From positions 2,728,001-2,792,000 of the forward strand of contig OZ241908.1 of assembly GCA_965203685.1 (NCBI GenBank): 64,000 bases of DNA, given 5' to 3'. Below the pieces are notes generated by a model. That model ran no database searches. It was not told the origin of the DNA and saw nothing but the letters and a program-made list of their open reading frames with translations. This stretch comes from VXYL01 sp965203685. GTDB lineage: Bacteria; Pseudomonadota; Gammaproteobacteria; Pseudomonadales; Azotimanducaceae. Numbering within the stretch: position 1 is the stretch's first letter; each line of letters begins with the position of its first letter. The translations under genes and the position numbers were made by a program. Shown here piece by piece: positions 1-7,731 of the stretch.

Positions 1-10
1 GGGGAACCTG

Positions 11-643
11 ATGGGCCTTACCTTCATGTCGCCCGGGGCCATCCTCGAACCCGGCGTTCTGTGGTTCGTCGGACGCGACACGGGGTTCGTGCCGAGCGAA
101 GTCCCGCTGCTCTACCGGAGCGCGTGGACGATCGAGAAGGGCGACGTGGTCATGCAGCCGAACGCGCCGGACGAACCACGGGAGACATGGTTCAGCGGCG
201 GCGAGCGCGTGGGAAGGGTGGTCGAGGTTCTGCAACCGAAGTCGGTCGAGGCTGCGAACGCCGGGCACCCGGACGGCGGCGTAGGCATCGAGTGGGGCGC
301 CGACCCGACTCGGTGCTTCATGCCGCCGGACATGGTCGTCGCTCCCGCCCGCCTGTTCTTCTGCTGTCGAGCCGCCGAGGCCGACTCGATGCTGCGCTAC
401 CGGACAGGGCGGATCGTTCACCCGGGCGACCGGGTGGAGCGCCTGGTCGGAAGCAAGCCTCGTGGCTCCGTGTATTGGGTCATGCAGCCCGGCTCGCAGT
501 TCGCGTCCGATCAGGGGCGCCCGTCGGGCGGAGTCTTCGTTCATTGGTACCACGCGAACAACTCGACGTTCTGTCCTCCGGAGGACATCGCGGGGGACGG
601 CGCGGGTTGCCTGTCGTTACGTTCGCGGAATCCGCCCAACTAG
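11..643 (+). CDS. hypothetical protein with an internal duplication
   Basis: I do not recognise this 210-residue protein. Visible in the translation is an internal duplication: residues about 64-108 and 139-192 each run from a G-E/D-R-V motif through a glycine-rich GGV turn and an aromatic strand (IEW / VHW) to an F-x-PP-D/E-D ending, so the protein is probably two copies of one small beta-rich domain. No signal peptide or membrane segment is evident. The ATG at 11 follows GGGGAA at the window edge. A second long reading frame over the same DNA is arginine-rich and low complexity, typical of a shadow. The gene stands alone, and no function can be inferred from context. Confidence 0.6.
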   Translation: MGLTFMSPGAILEPGVLWFVGRDTGFVPSEVPLLYRSAWTIEKGDVVMQPNAPDEPRETWFSGGERVGRVVEVLQPKSVEAANAGHPDGGVGIEWGADPTRCFMPPDMVVAPARLFFCCRAAEADSMLRYRTGRIVHPGDRVERLVGSKPRGSVYWVMQPGSQFASDQGRPSGGVFVHWYHANNSTFCPPEDIAGDGAGCLSLRSRNPPN

Positions 644-758
644 GGCACGGTCCGCGCTTACCCAGAATCTATCCGGCCCACCCTTAACGGCGCATTGACG
701 CCGAGAGCCGATTCAGGTTGCACTTGACAGGTTCCAGTGTGCCGGTCGGGAGGCGCCC

Positions 759-1394
759 GTGGATTTGGATGTCGAAGCCCACTTACGCGCCGTCGACCGA
801 TCCGTATCGTCGTCCACGCGCGACGGTGCGCCCGCGCGAACGGTCACGCTGTCCCGGCAATACGACACGACGCTAGAGAACCTGTGGGACGCGGTCACCA
901 ACCCCTTGCGCATTCCCCGGTGGTTCATGCCGATCACCGGCAAACTCGAACTCGGTGGCCGCTATCAGCTCGAAGGCAATGCCGGGGGCGTTGTCGAGAC
1001 TTGCGCGCCGATGGCTCACTTCGCCGCGACGTGGGAGTTCGGCGGCGATGTCAGTTGGATAGAAGCCAGCTTTTCGGACGACGCCCCCGGGGCACGCCTC
1101 ACGCTCAACCACATCGCCCTGCTCTCCCCGCATTGGGACGAGTACGGCCCCGGCGCCGTCGGCGTCGGATGGGACACCGGCCTCCTCGGATTGGCGCTCC
1201 ATATTGTCGCGCCCGACGAGCCCAAGGTGGACGAAGAAGCCTTCGTAGTGTCGCCCCCTGGTAAGGCGTTCATCGCGGGCTCCAGCGATGCGTGGGCATT
1301 GGCGGCAATCGCGGATGGTGGCGACGCGGAAGCCGCGCGTGCGGCCGCCCGGCGGACGACCGGGTTCTACACGGGCGAGCCCGCCCAAACCTGA
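759..1394 (+). CDS. SRPBCC / AHSA1-like domain protein
   Basis: A 211-residue protein of the START/SRPBCC superfamily, closest in style to AHSA1 (Aha1 C-terminal, CalC-like) proteins. The typical opening is visible at about residues 28-50 (R-x-Y-D-T-T-L-E-N-L-W-D-A-V-T-N followed by R-I-P-R-W-F), then a strand resembling G-x-Y-Q-L-E-G-N-A-G-G and the W-E-F-G segment. Such domains form a hydrophobic ligand cavity; the ligand cannot be read from sequence. The GTG start at 759 is preceded by GGGAGG. The DUF1592-type gene begins about 100 bp downstream, with no sign that the two are functionally linked. Confidence 0.8.
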   Translation: MDLDVEAHLRAVDRSVSSSTRDGAPARTVTLSRQYDTTLENLWDAVTNPLRIPRWFMPITGKLELGGRYQLEGNAGGVVETCAPMAHFAATWEFGGDVSWIEASFSDDAPGARLTLNHIALLSPHWDEYGPGAVGVGWDTGLLGLALHIVAPDEPKVDEEAFVVSPPGKAFIAGSSDAWALAAIADGGDAEAARAAARRTTGFYTGEPAQT

Positions 1395-1491
1395 CTGCAA
1401 TCCGCCTCGAGCGTGCGTCAGCCGCTACCGTCACTGTCACGGTCGCAAGCGTTGTTGTAGGCTTCGCGACGTGGAATTGAGGGGGAACCTT

Positions 1492-3972
1492 GTGGTGCCA
1501 GAACGCAAGCCCGGCGTCGGGGTAGCGCGCTCCCAATGGGCCACCGGATCTGCCTTGGCGGCCATGCTCGTCGCCGGCGCGAGTGGCTCGGCGCAAGCCT
1601 TCGAATCGGACGTACGGCCTCTCCTCGAGTCGTCGTGCTTGGCTTGCCACAGCAACCTAATCTTGAGTTCCCTCGATCTCACCACCACGGGTTTCGATCT
1701 CTCCGATGGCGCGACCTTCCGAACTTGGGAGCGCGTATTCGACCGCGTTCAACGGGGCGAGATGCCACCGCCGCCGATGCCGAGCCCGGACGCCGCGGTG
1801 GTTGACCCCGCTCTCGCAGCCCTCGATCGCGCGTTGACTGAGGCCAACCTCGAAGCACGGGGGCCGCAACGCACACCGTTGCGCCGCCTGACGCGCCTCG
1901 AGTACCAGTACACGATCGCCGACCTCTTGAAGATCGATCCTGACATTGCCGGCGCGATTGCCGAGGCGCTGCCCGCGGAAGCCGATACCGGCGGCTTCGA
2001 TACGGTGGCCGCGAAGCAAGGCATTTCCGCGCTGCACGTGCGCGGCTACCTCGATGCTGCGGATGCGGCGCTCGATGTCGCGCTGGACACGGGTGAGCGA
2101 CCGAAGACGGAGACGTTCCGCGTCGAGTACGCGAAGTCGGGCTACCTGGGGTTCATGCACGACGCCGAGATTCTCGGCGGCGGTATCACCAAGCTGGTGG
2201 GCGACGCCGTAGCCACATTCTTCGACGGCGCATCCACGTACATGTTCCACACGGACACCGAGGGTTACGCCGTGCCTCAAGCGGGCCGCTACCGCGTGTC
2301 TGTCGAAGCCTATCCGTACCAGGCGAGCACGCCGGTCACGCTGACGCTGTTCAAAGGCAACGAGGGGGTCGCGGCCGCAGCGGCACTCACCGACCTGATC
2401 GGCTCTTTCGACCTCGTGGGCGACGAGAGTCGGACAGTGTCCGTCACGACGTTTCTCAAGCCAGGTCAGGTGATCAGCCCCTCAGTGGCCGATCTGGACA
2501 AGCCCCCCGGCGACTACGTCAACTACTACGCGCCGGACAAGAACGTGCGCGACTACAAGGGCGAGGGCATCGCCATCAAGTGGCTCGCCGTAGAGGGGCC
2601 GCTATTCGATGCTTGGCCACCGGAAGGAACGCGGGCATTACTCGGCGACCTCAAGCTGGTGGACGGCGAAGTCCAGCTCACCAAGGACGCCTACGCGCAC
2701 GTCCTGGATGTGGTCGCTGATTTCGCACCCAAGGCGTTCCGGCGCCCGGTGGCTGCGGAAGAAGCCGAAGCGTACGCGCGGCTCGCCAAGCCGCTGCTCG
2801 CGGAAGGTCGGGATTTCATCGACGCATTGCGCGTACCGCTGCGCGCCGTACTCAGCGCCCCGCCCTTCCTGTTCCACGGCACCGCGCCCGCCCCAGAAAA
2901 CGACGCGCTTCTGGACGACTACGGCGTCGCCACACGGCTGGCCTACTTCCTGTGGCGCAGCCCGCCGGATGACCGGCTGCTCGCGCTTGCCGCGCACGGC
3001 AAGCTGTCGGACGACGAGACCCTGGCGGCGGAAGTGGAACGGCTGCTCGACGACCCGCGCAGCGAACGCTTCGTCAAGGACTTCGCAGGCCAAGCGTTCC
3101 GTCTCTATGAACTTCACGCCACGACGCCGGATGCCGGGCTCTACCCCGAGTACGACGAGCGCTTGGGCCAAGCGATGGCTGCCGAAACGGAGCTTTTCTT
3201 CGGCGAGTTGATCGACGGCAATCGTAGCGTCGGCCATCTTGTTGACGCGGACTTCACCTTTGTGAACCGGCGCCTCGCCGAGCACTACGGGATCGACGAT
3301 ATCGGCGGCCAGCACATGCGCCGCGTCGACCTGCCGCCAGAGAGCGTGCGTGGCGGCCTCCTAGCGCAGGCGGCGATCCACAAGCTCACCGCCAACGGCA
3401 CGACATCCTCGCCGGTGCCGCGCGGCAATTTCGTGCTCGCCAATCTGCTCGGCCAGCCTGCCCCTCCGCCACCGCCTAATGTCGCCGGCCTCGAACCGGA
3501 CACCCGAGGTACGACGACCATCCGCGAACAGCTTCAGGCGCATCGCGAGAATCCGATGTGCGCCACCTGCCACACCGTCATCGATCCGCCCGGCCTCGCG
3601 CTCGAGTCCTTCGACCCGATCGGCGGGTTTCGCACCACCTACCGGGCATCCGGCGACGAGGTGGAGGTCAACGGCGATCGCTACCCCGGTCCGTACAAGC
3701 AAGGACTGCCTGTGGATCCGAGCGGCGTCACGCCGGAAGGCGTCGCATTCTCCGGTTTCGCCCAGTATCAGCGCTTCCTGCTCGATCAGAAACTCGACCT
3801 GGTCGCCCGCCATGTCGTCTCCGAACTCCTCGTACTGGCGACCGGCGCGGAGGTCGGCTTCGCGGATCGCAGGGAACGCGACGCCATCGTTGCCGCGCTG
3901 GCGAACGGCAACTACCCGTTGCGGACCATGATCCACGAAGTCGCGAAGAGCGACCTCTTCAGGAGGCTCTAG
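1492..3972 (+). CDS. DUF1592/DUF1588-type multi-domain cytochrome c protein
   Basis: A large exported protein of the planctomycete-type DUF1587-DUF1595-DUF1592-DUF1588-DUF1585 architecture, 826 residues from this start. An N-terminal signal-like segment (about residues 15-36, ending A-Q-A) is followed at once by a haem-c motif C-L-A-C-H (C49, C52, H53). A second motif, C-A-T-C-H (C690, C693, H694), lies in the DUF1588 part. The DUF1587-like R-R-L-T-R-L-E-Y is near residue 130, and the DUF1592 segment with T-R-L-A-Y-F-L-W is near 480. Two tandem GTG codons (1492, 1495) follow GAGGGGGAA and are preferred over a longer start without a ribosome site. The DUF1552 gene starts 4 bp downstream, so the pair is an operon. 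The biochemical role of the family is not established; periplasmic electron transfer or oxidation is inferred from the haem sites. Confidence 0.88.
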   Translation: MVPERKPGVGVARSQWATGSALAAMLVAGASGSAQAFESDVRPLLESSCLACHSNLILSSLDLTTTGFDLSDGATFRTWERVFDRVQRGEMPPPPMPSPDAAVVDPALAALDRALTEANLEARGPQRTPLRRLTRLEYQYTIADLLKIDPDIAGAIAEALPAEADTGGFDTVAAKQGISALHVRGYLDAADAALDVALDTGERPKTETFRVEYAKSGYLGFMHDAEILGGGITKLVGDAVATFFDGASTYMFHTDTEGYAVPQAGRYRVSVEAYPYQASTPVTLTLFKGNEGVAAAAALTDLIGSFDLVGDESRTVSVTTFLKPGQVISPSVADLDKPPGDYVNYYAPDKNVRDYKGEGIAIKWLAVEGPLFDAWPPEGTRALLGDLKLVDGEVQLTKDAYAHVLDVVADFAPKAFRRPVAAEEAEAYARLAKPLLAEGRDFIDALRVPLRAVLSAPPFLFHGTAPAPENDALLDDYGVATRLAYFLWRSPPDDRLLALAAHGKLSDDETLAAEVERLLDDPRSERFVKDFAGQAFRLYELHATTPDAGLYPEYDERLGQAMAAETELFFGELIDGNRSVGHLVDADFTFVNRRLAEHYGIDDIGGQHMRRVDLPPESVRGGLLAQAAIHKLTANGTTSSPVPRGNFVLANLLGQPAPPPPPNVAGLEPDTRGTTTIREQLQAHRENPMCATCHTVIDPPGLALESFDPIGGFRTTYRASGDEVEVNGDRYPGPYKQGLPVDPSGVTPEGVAFSGFAQYQRFLLDQKLDLVARHVVSELLVLATGAEVGFADRRERDAIVAALANGNYPLRTMIHEVAKSDLFRRL

Positions 3973-3976
3973 CGCC

Positions 3977-5233
3977 ATGCCCAGACTCGACCGAAGAACC
4001 TTCCTCAAGGCGAGCGGAGTGGCCGTCGCGCTGCCATGGCTGCCGAGCCTGTCCGTCGCCAACGCCGCGACCCGCCAGGCACCCGCCCGCATGGTCAACA
4101 TCTGCGCCACGCTCGGGCTCTACGCCGATTCGTGGTTTCCCAAGACCGCCGGCGCGGACTACGAGGCCAGCGACTACCTCAGCCTGATCGACCGCCACCG
4201 CAGCCGCTATACGCTGTTCTCCGGTTTCGCGCACGCGAACCAGACCGGTCGGCAAGCACACAACTCGGAGATCACCTGGCTGACGTCGGCTGAACACCCA
4301 GGCCTCGACGGCTTCCAGAACACGATCTCGCTCGACCAGGCGGCCGCCAACCACGTGGGCTACGTCACCCGTTACCCGTCCATCGTCATGGGCACGGTGA
4401 GCCCGCAGAGCCAGTCGTATACCACCGGCGGTGTCATGGTGCCGGCGGAGATCAGCCCCGCCTCCTTGTTCGCAAAGCTCTTCCTGCAAGGCGACGCGGC
4501 GACGGTAGCTCGCGAGAAGCGGCGGCTCGCCGACGGCGGCAGCATCCTCGACCGCCTCCGCTTGGACGCCAAGGCACTGCGCGCCCACGCCAATGCGGGC
4601 GATGCGCGGAAGCTCGACGCCTACTTCGAGGCCGTACGCACGGCTGAGCGCGAACTCGTCGAAGTGCAAGCTTGGCTGGACCGCCCCAAACCCGTCGTCG
4701 AGGCCAGCCCGCCCCAGGATGTGGACGACCCCGCGGACCTCATCGGTCGGGTGGAACGCATGCTCGACCTAGTCCCGCTGATCCTCGCTACCGACTCTTC
4801 GCGCGTCATCAGCCTGATGATCCAGGACCACGGCGCGGTGCCCCAAGTCGACGGCGTGAACGGCGAACACCACGGCTTGTCCCACCACGGGCAGGACGAG
4901 GCGAAGATCGCCCAGCTCAAGCTCGTCGAGATCGAGATCGTCAAGCGATTCGGCGCTCTCCTCGACCGGCTCGACGAGCGGCCTGACGGGGACCCAAGCC
5001 TGCTCGACTCGACCACGGTGCTGTTCGGCAGCAACCTCGGCAACGCCAACTCGCACAGCGCCAAGCACCTCCCGATCCTCGTCGCGGGCGGGCCGTTCGC
5101 ACATGGCCGCCATGTTGTCCACGGAGGCGAGGAAGACGCCCCGCTGTCGAACCTGTTCGTGACGTTGCTGCGAGCGTTCGGCGTGCCGACCGATACGTTC
5201 GGACACAGCACCGAACCGTTGGTCTGGGCGTAG
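3977..5233 (+). CDS. DUF1552 domain protein, Tat-exported
   Basis: A 418-residue DUF1552 protein, the usual genetic partner of DUF1592-type cytochromes. It opens with a twin-arginine signal (R-R-T-F-L-K at residues 6-11, a hydrophobic stretch, then A-N-A-A), so it should be exported folded. The body carries family hallmarks such as a G-x-x-H-x-x-S-H-H-G-type segment near residue 300 and a late G-S-N-L-G-N-A-N-S-H segment, probably metal-site or fold residues as in the related DUF1501/sulfatase-like group. The start is 4 bp after the upstream stop, indicating translational coupling. Substrate and reaction are unknown. Pairs of this kind are frequent in Planctomycetes, Verrucomicrobia and Myxococcota and patchier in Gammaproteobacteria. 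Confidence 0.88.
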   Translation: MPRLDRRTFLKASGVAVALPWLPSLSVANAATRQAPARMVNICATLGLYADSWFPKTAGADYEASDYLSLIDRHRSRYTLFSGFAHANQTGRQAHNSEITWLTSAEHPGLDGFQNTISLDQAAANHVGYVTRYPSIVMGTVSPQSQSYTTGGVMVPAEISPASLFAKLFLQGDAATVAREKRRLADGGSILDRLRLDAKALRAHANAGDARKLDAYFEAVRTAERELVEVQAWLDRPKPVVEASPPQDVDDPADLIGRVERMLDLVPLILATDSSRVISLMIQDHGAVPQVDGVNGEHHGLSHHGQDEAKIAQLKLVEIEIVKRFGALLDRLDERPDGDPSLLDSTTVLFGSNLGNANSHSAKHLPILVAGGPFAHGRHVVHGGEEDAPLSNLFVTLLRAFGVPTDTFGHSTEPLVWA

Positions 5234-5247
5234 GCGCGCCGGTCCGG

Positions 5248-7731
5248 TCAACCGGTCCAGAAATCGGCTACGTCCCCCGGCGCCGCACGAGCCCGCACGA
5301 ACCGCGGTTGCCACCAGTTCGGCATGAACGCCTGGTAGGCCGGGTCGCCGAAACGCGGATCGACCAGCACGGCGACACCGCGACTGTCGCCACGCGCAAC
5401 CCGCCCCACGGCCTGCACGACGCGGGTCATGGCGGGCTGGCGGTAGGCGATCTCGAAGCCGTCTTCGGCAATGTCGTTGGCCACGCTGTCGACGGCGATG
5501 CAGTCGCGACGGAGCGACCGTGGAGGCAGTCCCACACCCACGGCGACGATGCCGCGGACGGCGTGGCTGTCGTAGTCGACCGACTCCGCGAAGACCCCGC
5601 CCATGACCACGAAGGCCACTCGGCCAGCGTCTGGCTCGTTGATCCAAGCAATGAACTCCTCCCGATCGGTGAGTGACATGTCGGGCTCTTGGCAACGCAG
5701 GCCTGGATGGTCGAAGGCCTCGGCGGCGGCGCGCGCGTAGGCGAACGACGGAAAGGCCACGAGGATGTTGCCGGGCGTTGCTTCACAGACGCCGTCAATC
5801 AACCGAACAAGGTCCGGCATCGTGCGTTGGCGGTCACGGTAGAACGTGCTTAAGTCCGGAACGAGAAGCACGTCAAGTTGCTCCGGGAACGCAAGGCCGC
5901 TCGTTGACAGCGCGTCCGATCGCGCGTACTCGCGCGCATCTTCGCCGAAGCCGTGGATGCGCTGGAAGACGCTTGCTGGCGTGAGGGTGCCGGACAGGCG
6001 CGCACTGCCATGAAACGGCGCGAGAATCTCCTGGATGTAGCGACCCGGCACCGTGCAGACGATCTCGACTTCGAACCTCCGCCCGGAATGGCTGCCGAGA
6101 CAGTGGAACGCGCCCTCCTCCGCCCAATCGCAAGCGCGTCGGAAGCGCAGGAGATCGAAGTGCGCCTCGCTCAACGCGGGCAACTCGTCCGGCTCGAGGG
6201 GCGTCTCCGCAAACGTCCCCAGGAAACGGTCAATGGCCCGGGCGAGGCCGTCAGGCCAAGCCACCTCCCGCTCCGCGTCCGGTTCTCCTTCTTGCGAGGG
6301 GCGAGCCCCTCGCGCTCCCCGGCTGAGGGCTCCTTCTTGCGAGGGGCGAGCCCCTCGCGCTCCCCGGCTGAGGGCTCCTTCTTGCGAGGGGCGAGCCCCT
6401 CGCGCTCCCCGGCTGAGGGCTCCTGCGGCCACATCGGTCTTGCTGAGCTTGGCAAGCGCCCGGTCCACGGACCGCAAGCCTTTGGCGAGCGACGCCGATA
6501 TGCCGGGCTCTTCGATAGCCGCCTTCACAACGGATCGGCGCAGGCGCATGCCGAGCATGTCCCGGACCCGGTCGCCGAGTTGATGGGCCTCGTCGACGAT
6601 CAACCCAATCCGGCGGAAACGCTCATTGTCCAGACGCTTGAGCCGGATGACGGGGTCGAAGACGTAGTTGTAGTCGCCGATGACGGCGTCGGCCCAAGCG
6701 GCGGCATCGAGCGACAGCTCGAATGGGCACACGCAATGCTCGCGAGCCACCTGTTCCACGAGCGGCCGATCCGCGACACCGCCCCCGAGCAACTCTCGCC
6801 GGGCTGCGGGCATGCGGTCGTAGTAGCCGCGCGCAAATTCGCAAAGGTCCGGATCGCACGGCATGCCGGGGTTGAAACAGGTGCGCTCCTTGGCCGTGAT
6901 CGTGACGGCGACGGCCGCATCCCCTGCGGCGTCCCGAAAAGCAGCTTCCGCAGCCAGTTGCCCGGTGGTTCGCGATGTCAGGAATACCACCCGGTCCAAG
7001 TGCCCTGCACCCATCGCCTTACACGCGGGGAAGACGCTGGCGATGGTCTTGCCCGATCCCGTCGGTGCCTCGACGAGCCAGTCGGCGGCGTCGCGGAACC
7101 CGCGGAACAGGGCTTTGGCCACGCCGCGCTGGCCAACGCGGAACTCGCCATGCGGGAAGGAGGCGGCCCGCAACCGCTCATCGCGGCGGGCGAGCCGGCT
7201 GTCCGTCCAGGCCATCCAACGTGCGTAGGCGGCGCATGTCGTCTCGAAGAATTCGACCAATTCACGCCGTGAGAGGCGCTCCTCGACGACGATCTCGGTC
7301 GGCTTGTCCGGATGCAGGTAGACCAAGCGCAACCGCAAGGGGCCGAGCGTCGGGTCCGCCAGGACGAGCATGGCACCGTAGAGTTTGAGTTGAGCGCTGT
7401 TGACCGAGCCGATCCGGGCGTGCAGTTCGCGTGCATCGGCGCGGGTGGTCTTGATCTCCTCGACCAATGCCGCCCCTGGATCCCAGCCGTCGATCCGGCC
7501 GCTGACAACGAGTGCACCGAACGTTGCCTTGACGCCCACCTCGCACTGGTAGCTCTCCCGCCTGTCGCGTTGATATTCCTGCTGCCGCGCGATTCCTTCC
7601 TGGGCCAGCGCGGAGTACTCGTAGCGATAGTGGATATCGCCGTGCCGGTGGACGAACTGCGCCAACTCCTTGACACCGAGGCGTATCGCGTCCGTCGACG
7701 CCGTTAGCGCAGGCGCGCTGTCACGATTCAT
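5248..7731 (-). CDS. XPD/DinG-type helicase with N-terminal PD-(D/E)XK nuclease-like domain
   Basis: An 827-residue superfamily 2 DNA helicase of the Rad3/XPD/DinG type. The N-terminal part carries a PD-(D/E)XK-like signature (G-R-I-D-G-W-D then V-E-E-I-K, about residues 78-95). Walker A (A-P-T-G-S-G-K-T) lies near 222 and a D-E-A-H box near 380. Between them are four cysteines in the right places for the XPD 4Fe-4S cluster (T-C-F, P-C, L-C-E, then C-V-C-P-F). The start at 7731 was chosen because its ATG overlaps the upstream nuclease stop as ATGA; a longer ATG at 7806 would overlap that gene by 79 bp. Three perfect 45-bp repeats add 45 residues at about 437-482, between helicase blocks. Established families suggest DNA repair with the FAN1-like partner. 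Confidence 0.9.
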   Translation of the reverse strand: MNRDSAPALTASTDAIRLGVKELAQFVHRHGDIHYRYEYSALAQEGIARQQEYQRDRRESYQCEVGVKATFGALVVSGRIDGWDPGAALVEEIKTTRADARELHARIGSVNSAQLKLYGAMLVLADPTLGPLRLRLVYLHPDKPTEIVVEERLSRRELVEFFETTCAAYARWMAWTDSRLARRDERLRAASFPHGEFRVGQRGVAKALFRGFRDAADWLVEAPTGSGKTIASVFPACKAMGAGHLDRVVFLTSRTTGQLAAEAAFRDAAGDAAVAVTITAKERTCFNPGMPCDPDLCEFARGYYDRMPAARRELLGGGVADRPLVEQVAREHCVCPFELSLDAAAWADAVIGDYNYVFDPVIRLKRLDNERFRRIGLIVDEAHQLGDRVRDMLGMRLRRSVVKAAIEEPGISASLAKGLRSVDRALAKLSKTDVAAGALSRGARGARPSQEGALSRGARGARPSQEGALSRGARGARPSQEGEPDAEREVAWPDGLARAIDRFLGTFAETPLEPDELPALSEAHFDLLRFRRACDWAEEGAFHCLGSHSGRRFEVEIVCTVPGRYIQEILAPFHGSARLSGTLTPASVFQRIHGFGEDAREYARSDALSTSGLAFPEQLDVLLVPDLSTFYRDRQRTMPDLVRLIDGVCEATPGNILVAFPSFAYARAAAEAFDHPGLRCQEPDMSLTDREEFIAWINEPDAGRVAFVVMGGVFAESVDYDSHAVRGIVAVGVGLPPRSLRRDCIAVDSVANDIAEDGFEIAYRQPAMTRVVQAVGRVARGDSRGVAVLVDPRFGDPAYQAFMPNWWQPRFVRARAAPGDVADFWTG
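6286..6420. repeat. three perfect tandem 45-bp palindromic repeats inside the helicase gene
   Basis: Three identical 45-bp units (6286-6330, 6331-6375, 6376-6420) lie head to tail. Each contains an inverted repeat (GCGAGGGG ... CCCCTCGC, two-base loop) followed by a GC-rich tail. 45 is a multiple of three, so the helicase frame stays open, and each unit encodes the same 15 residues (A-L-S-R-G-A-R-G-A-R-P-S-Q-E-G). Related units occur at about 50248-50337 inside the holD-like gene. Confidence 0.95.

Noticed and set aside
61..687. Arginine-rich 208-residue plus-strand frame
   Set aside because: Low-complexity Arg/Gly/Ala composition typical of a shadow frame over a high-GC gene; the frame at 11-643 is protein-like.
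724..729. TTGACA as a -35 box for the gene at 759
   Set aside because: The hexamer is perfect, but there is no -10-like sequence 16-19 bp downstream before the GTG start.
6286..6420. CRISPR array
   Set aside because: The repeats are directly abutting without spacers and lie inside an open helicase frame.
5953..7272. 439-residue plus-strand frame over the helicase gene
   Set aside because: It is antisense to a helicase with complete motifs and has no recognisable domain.
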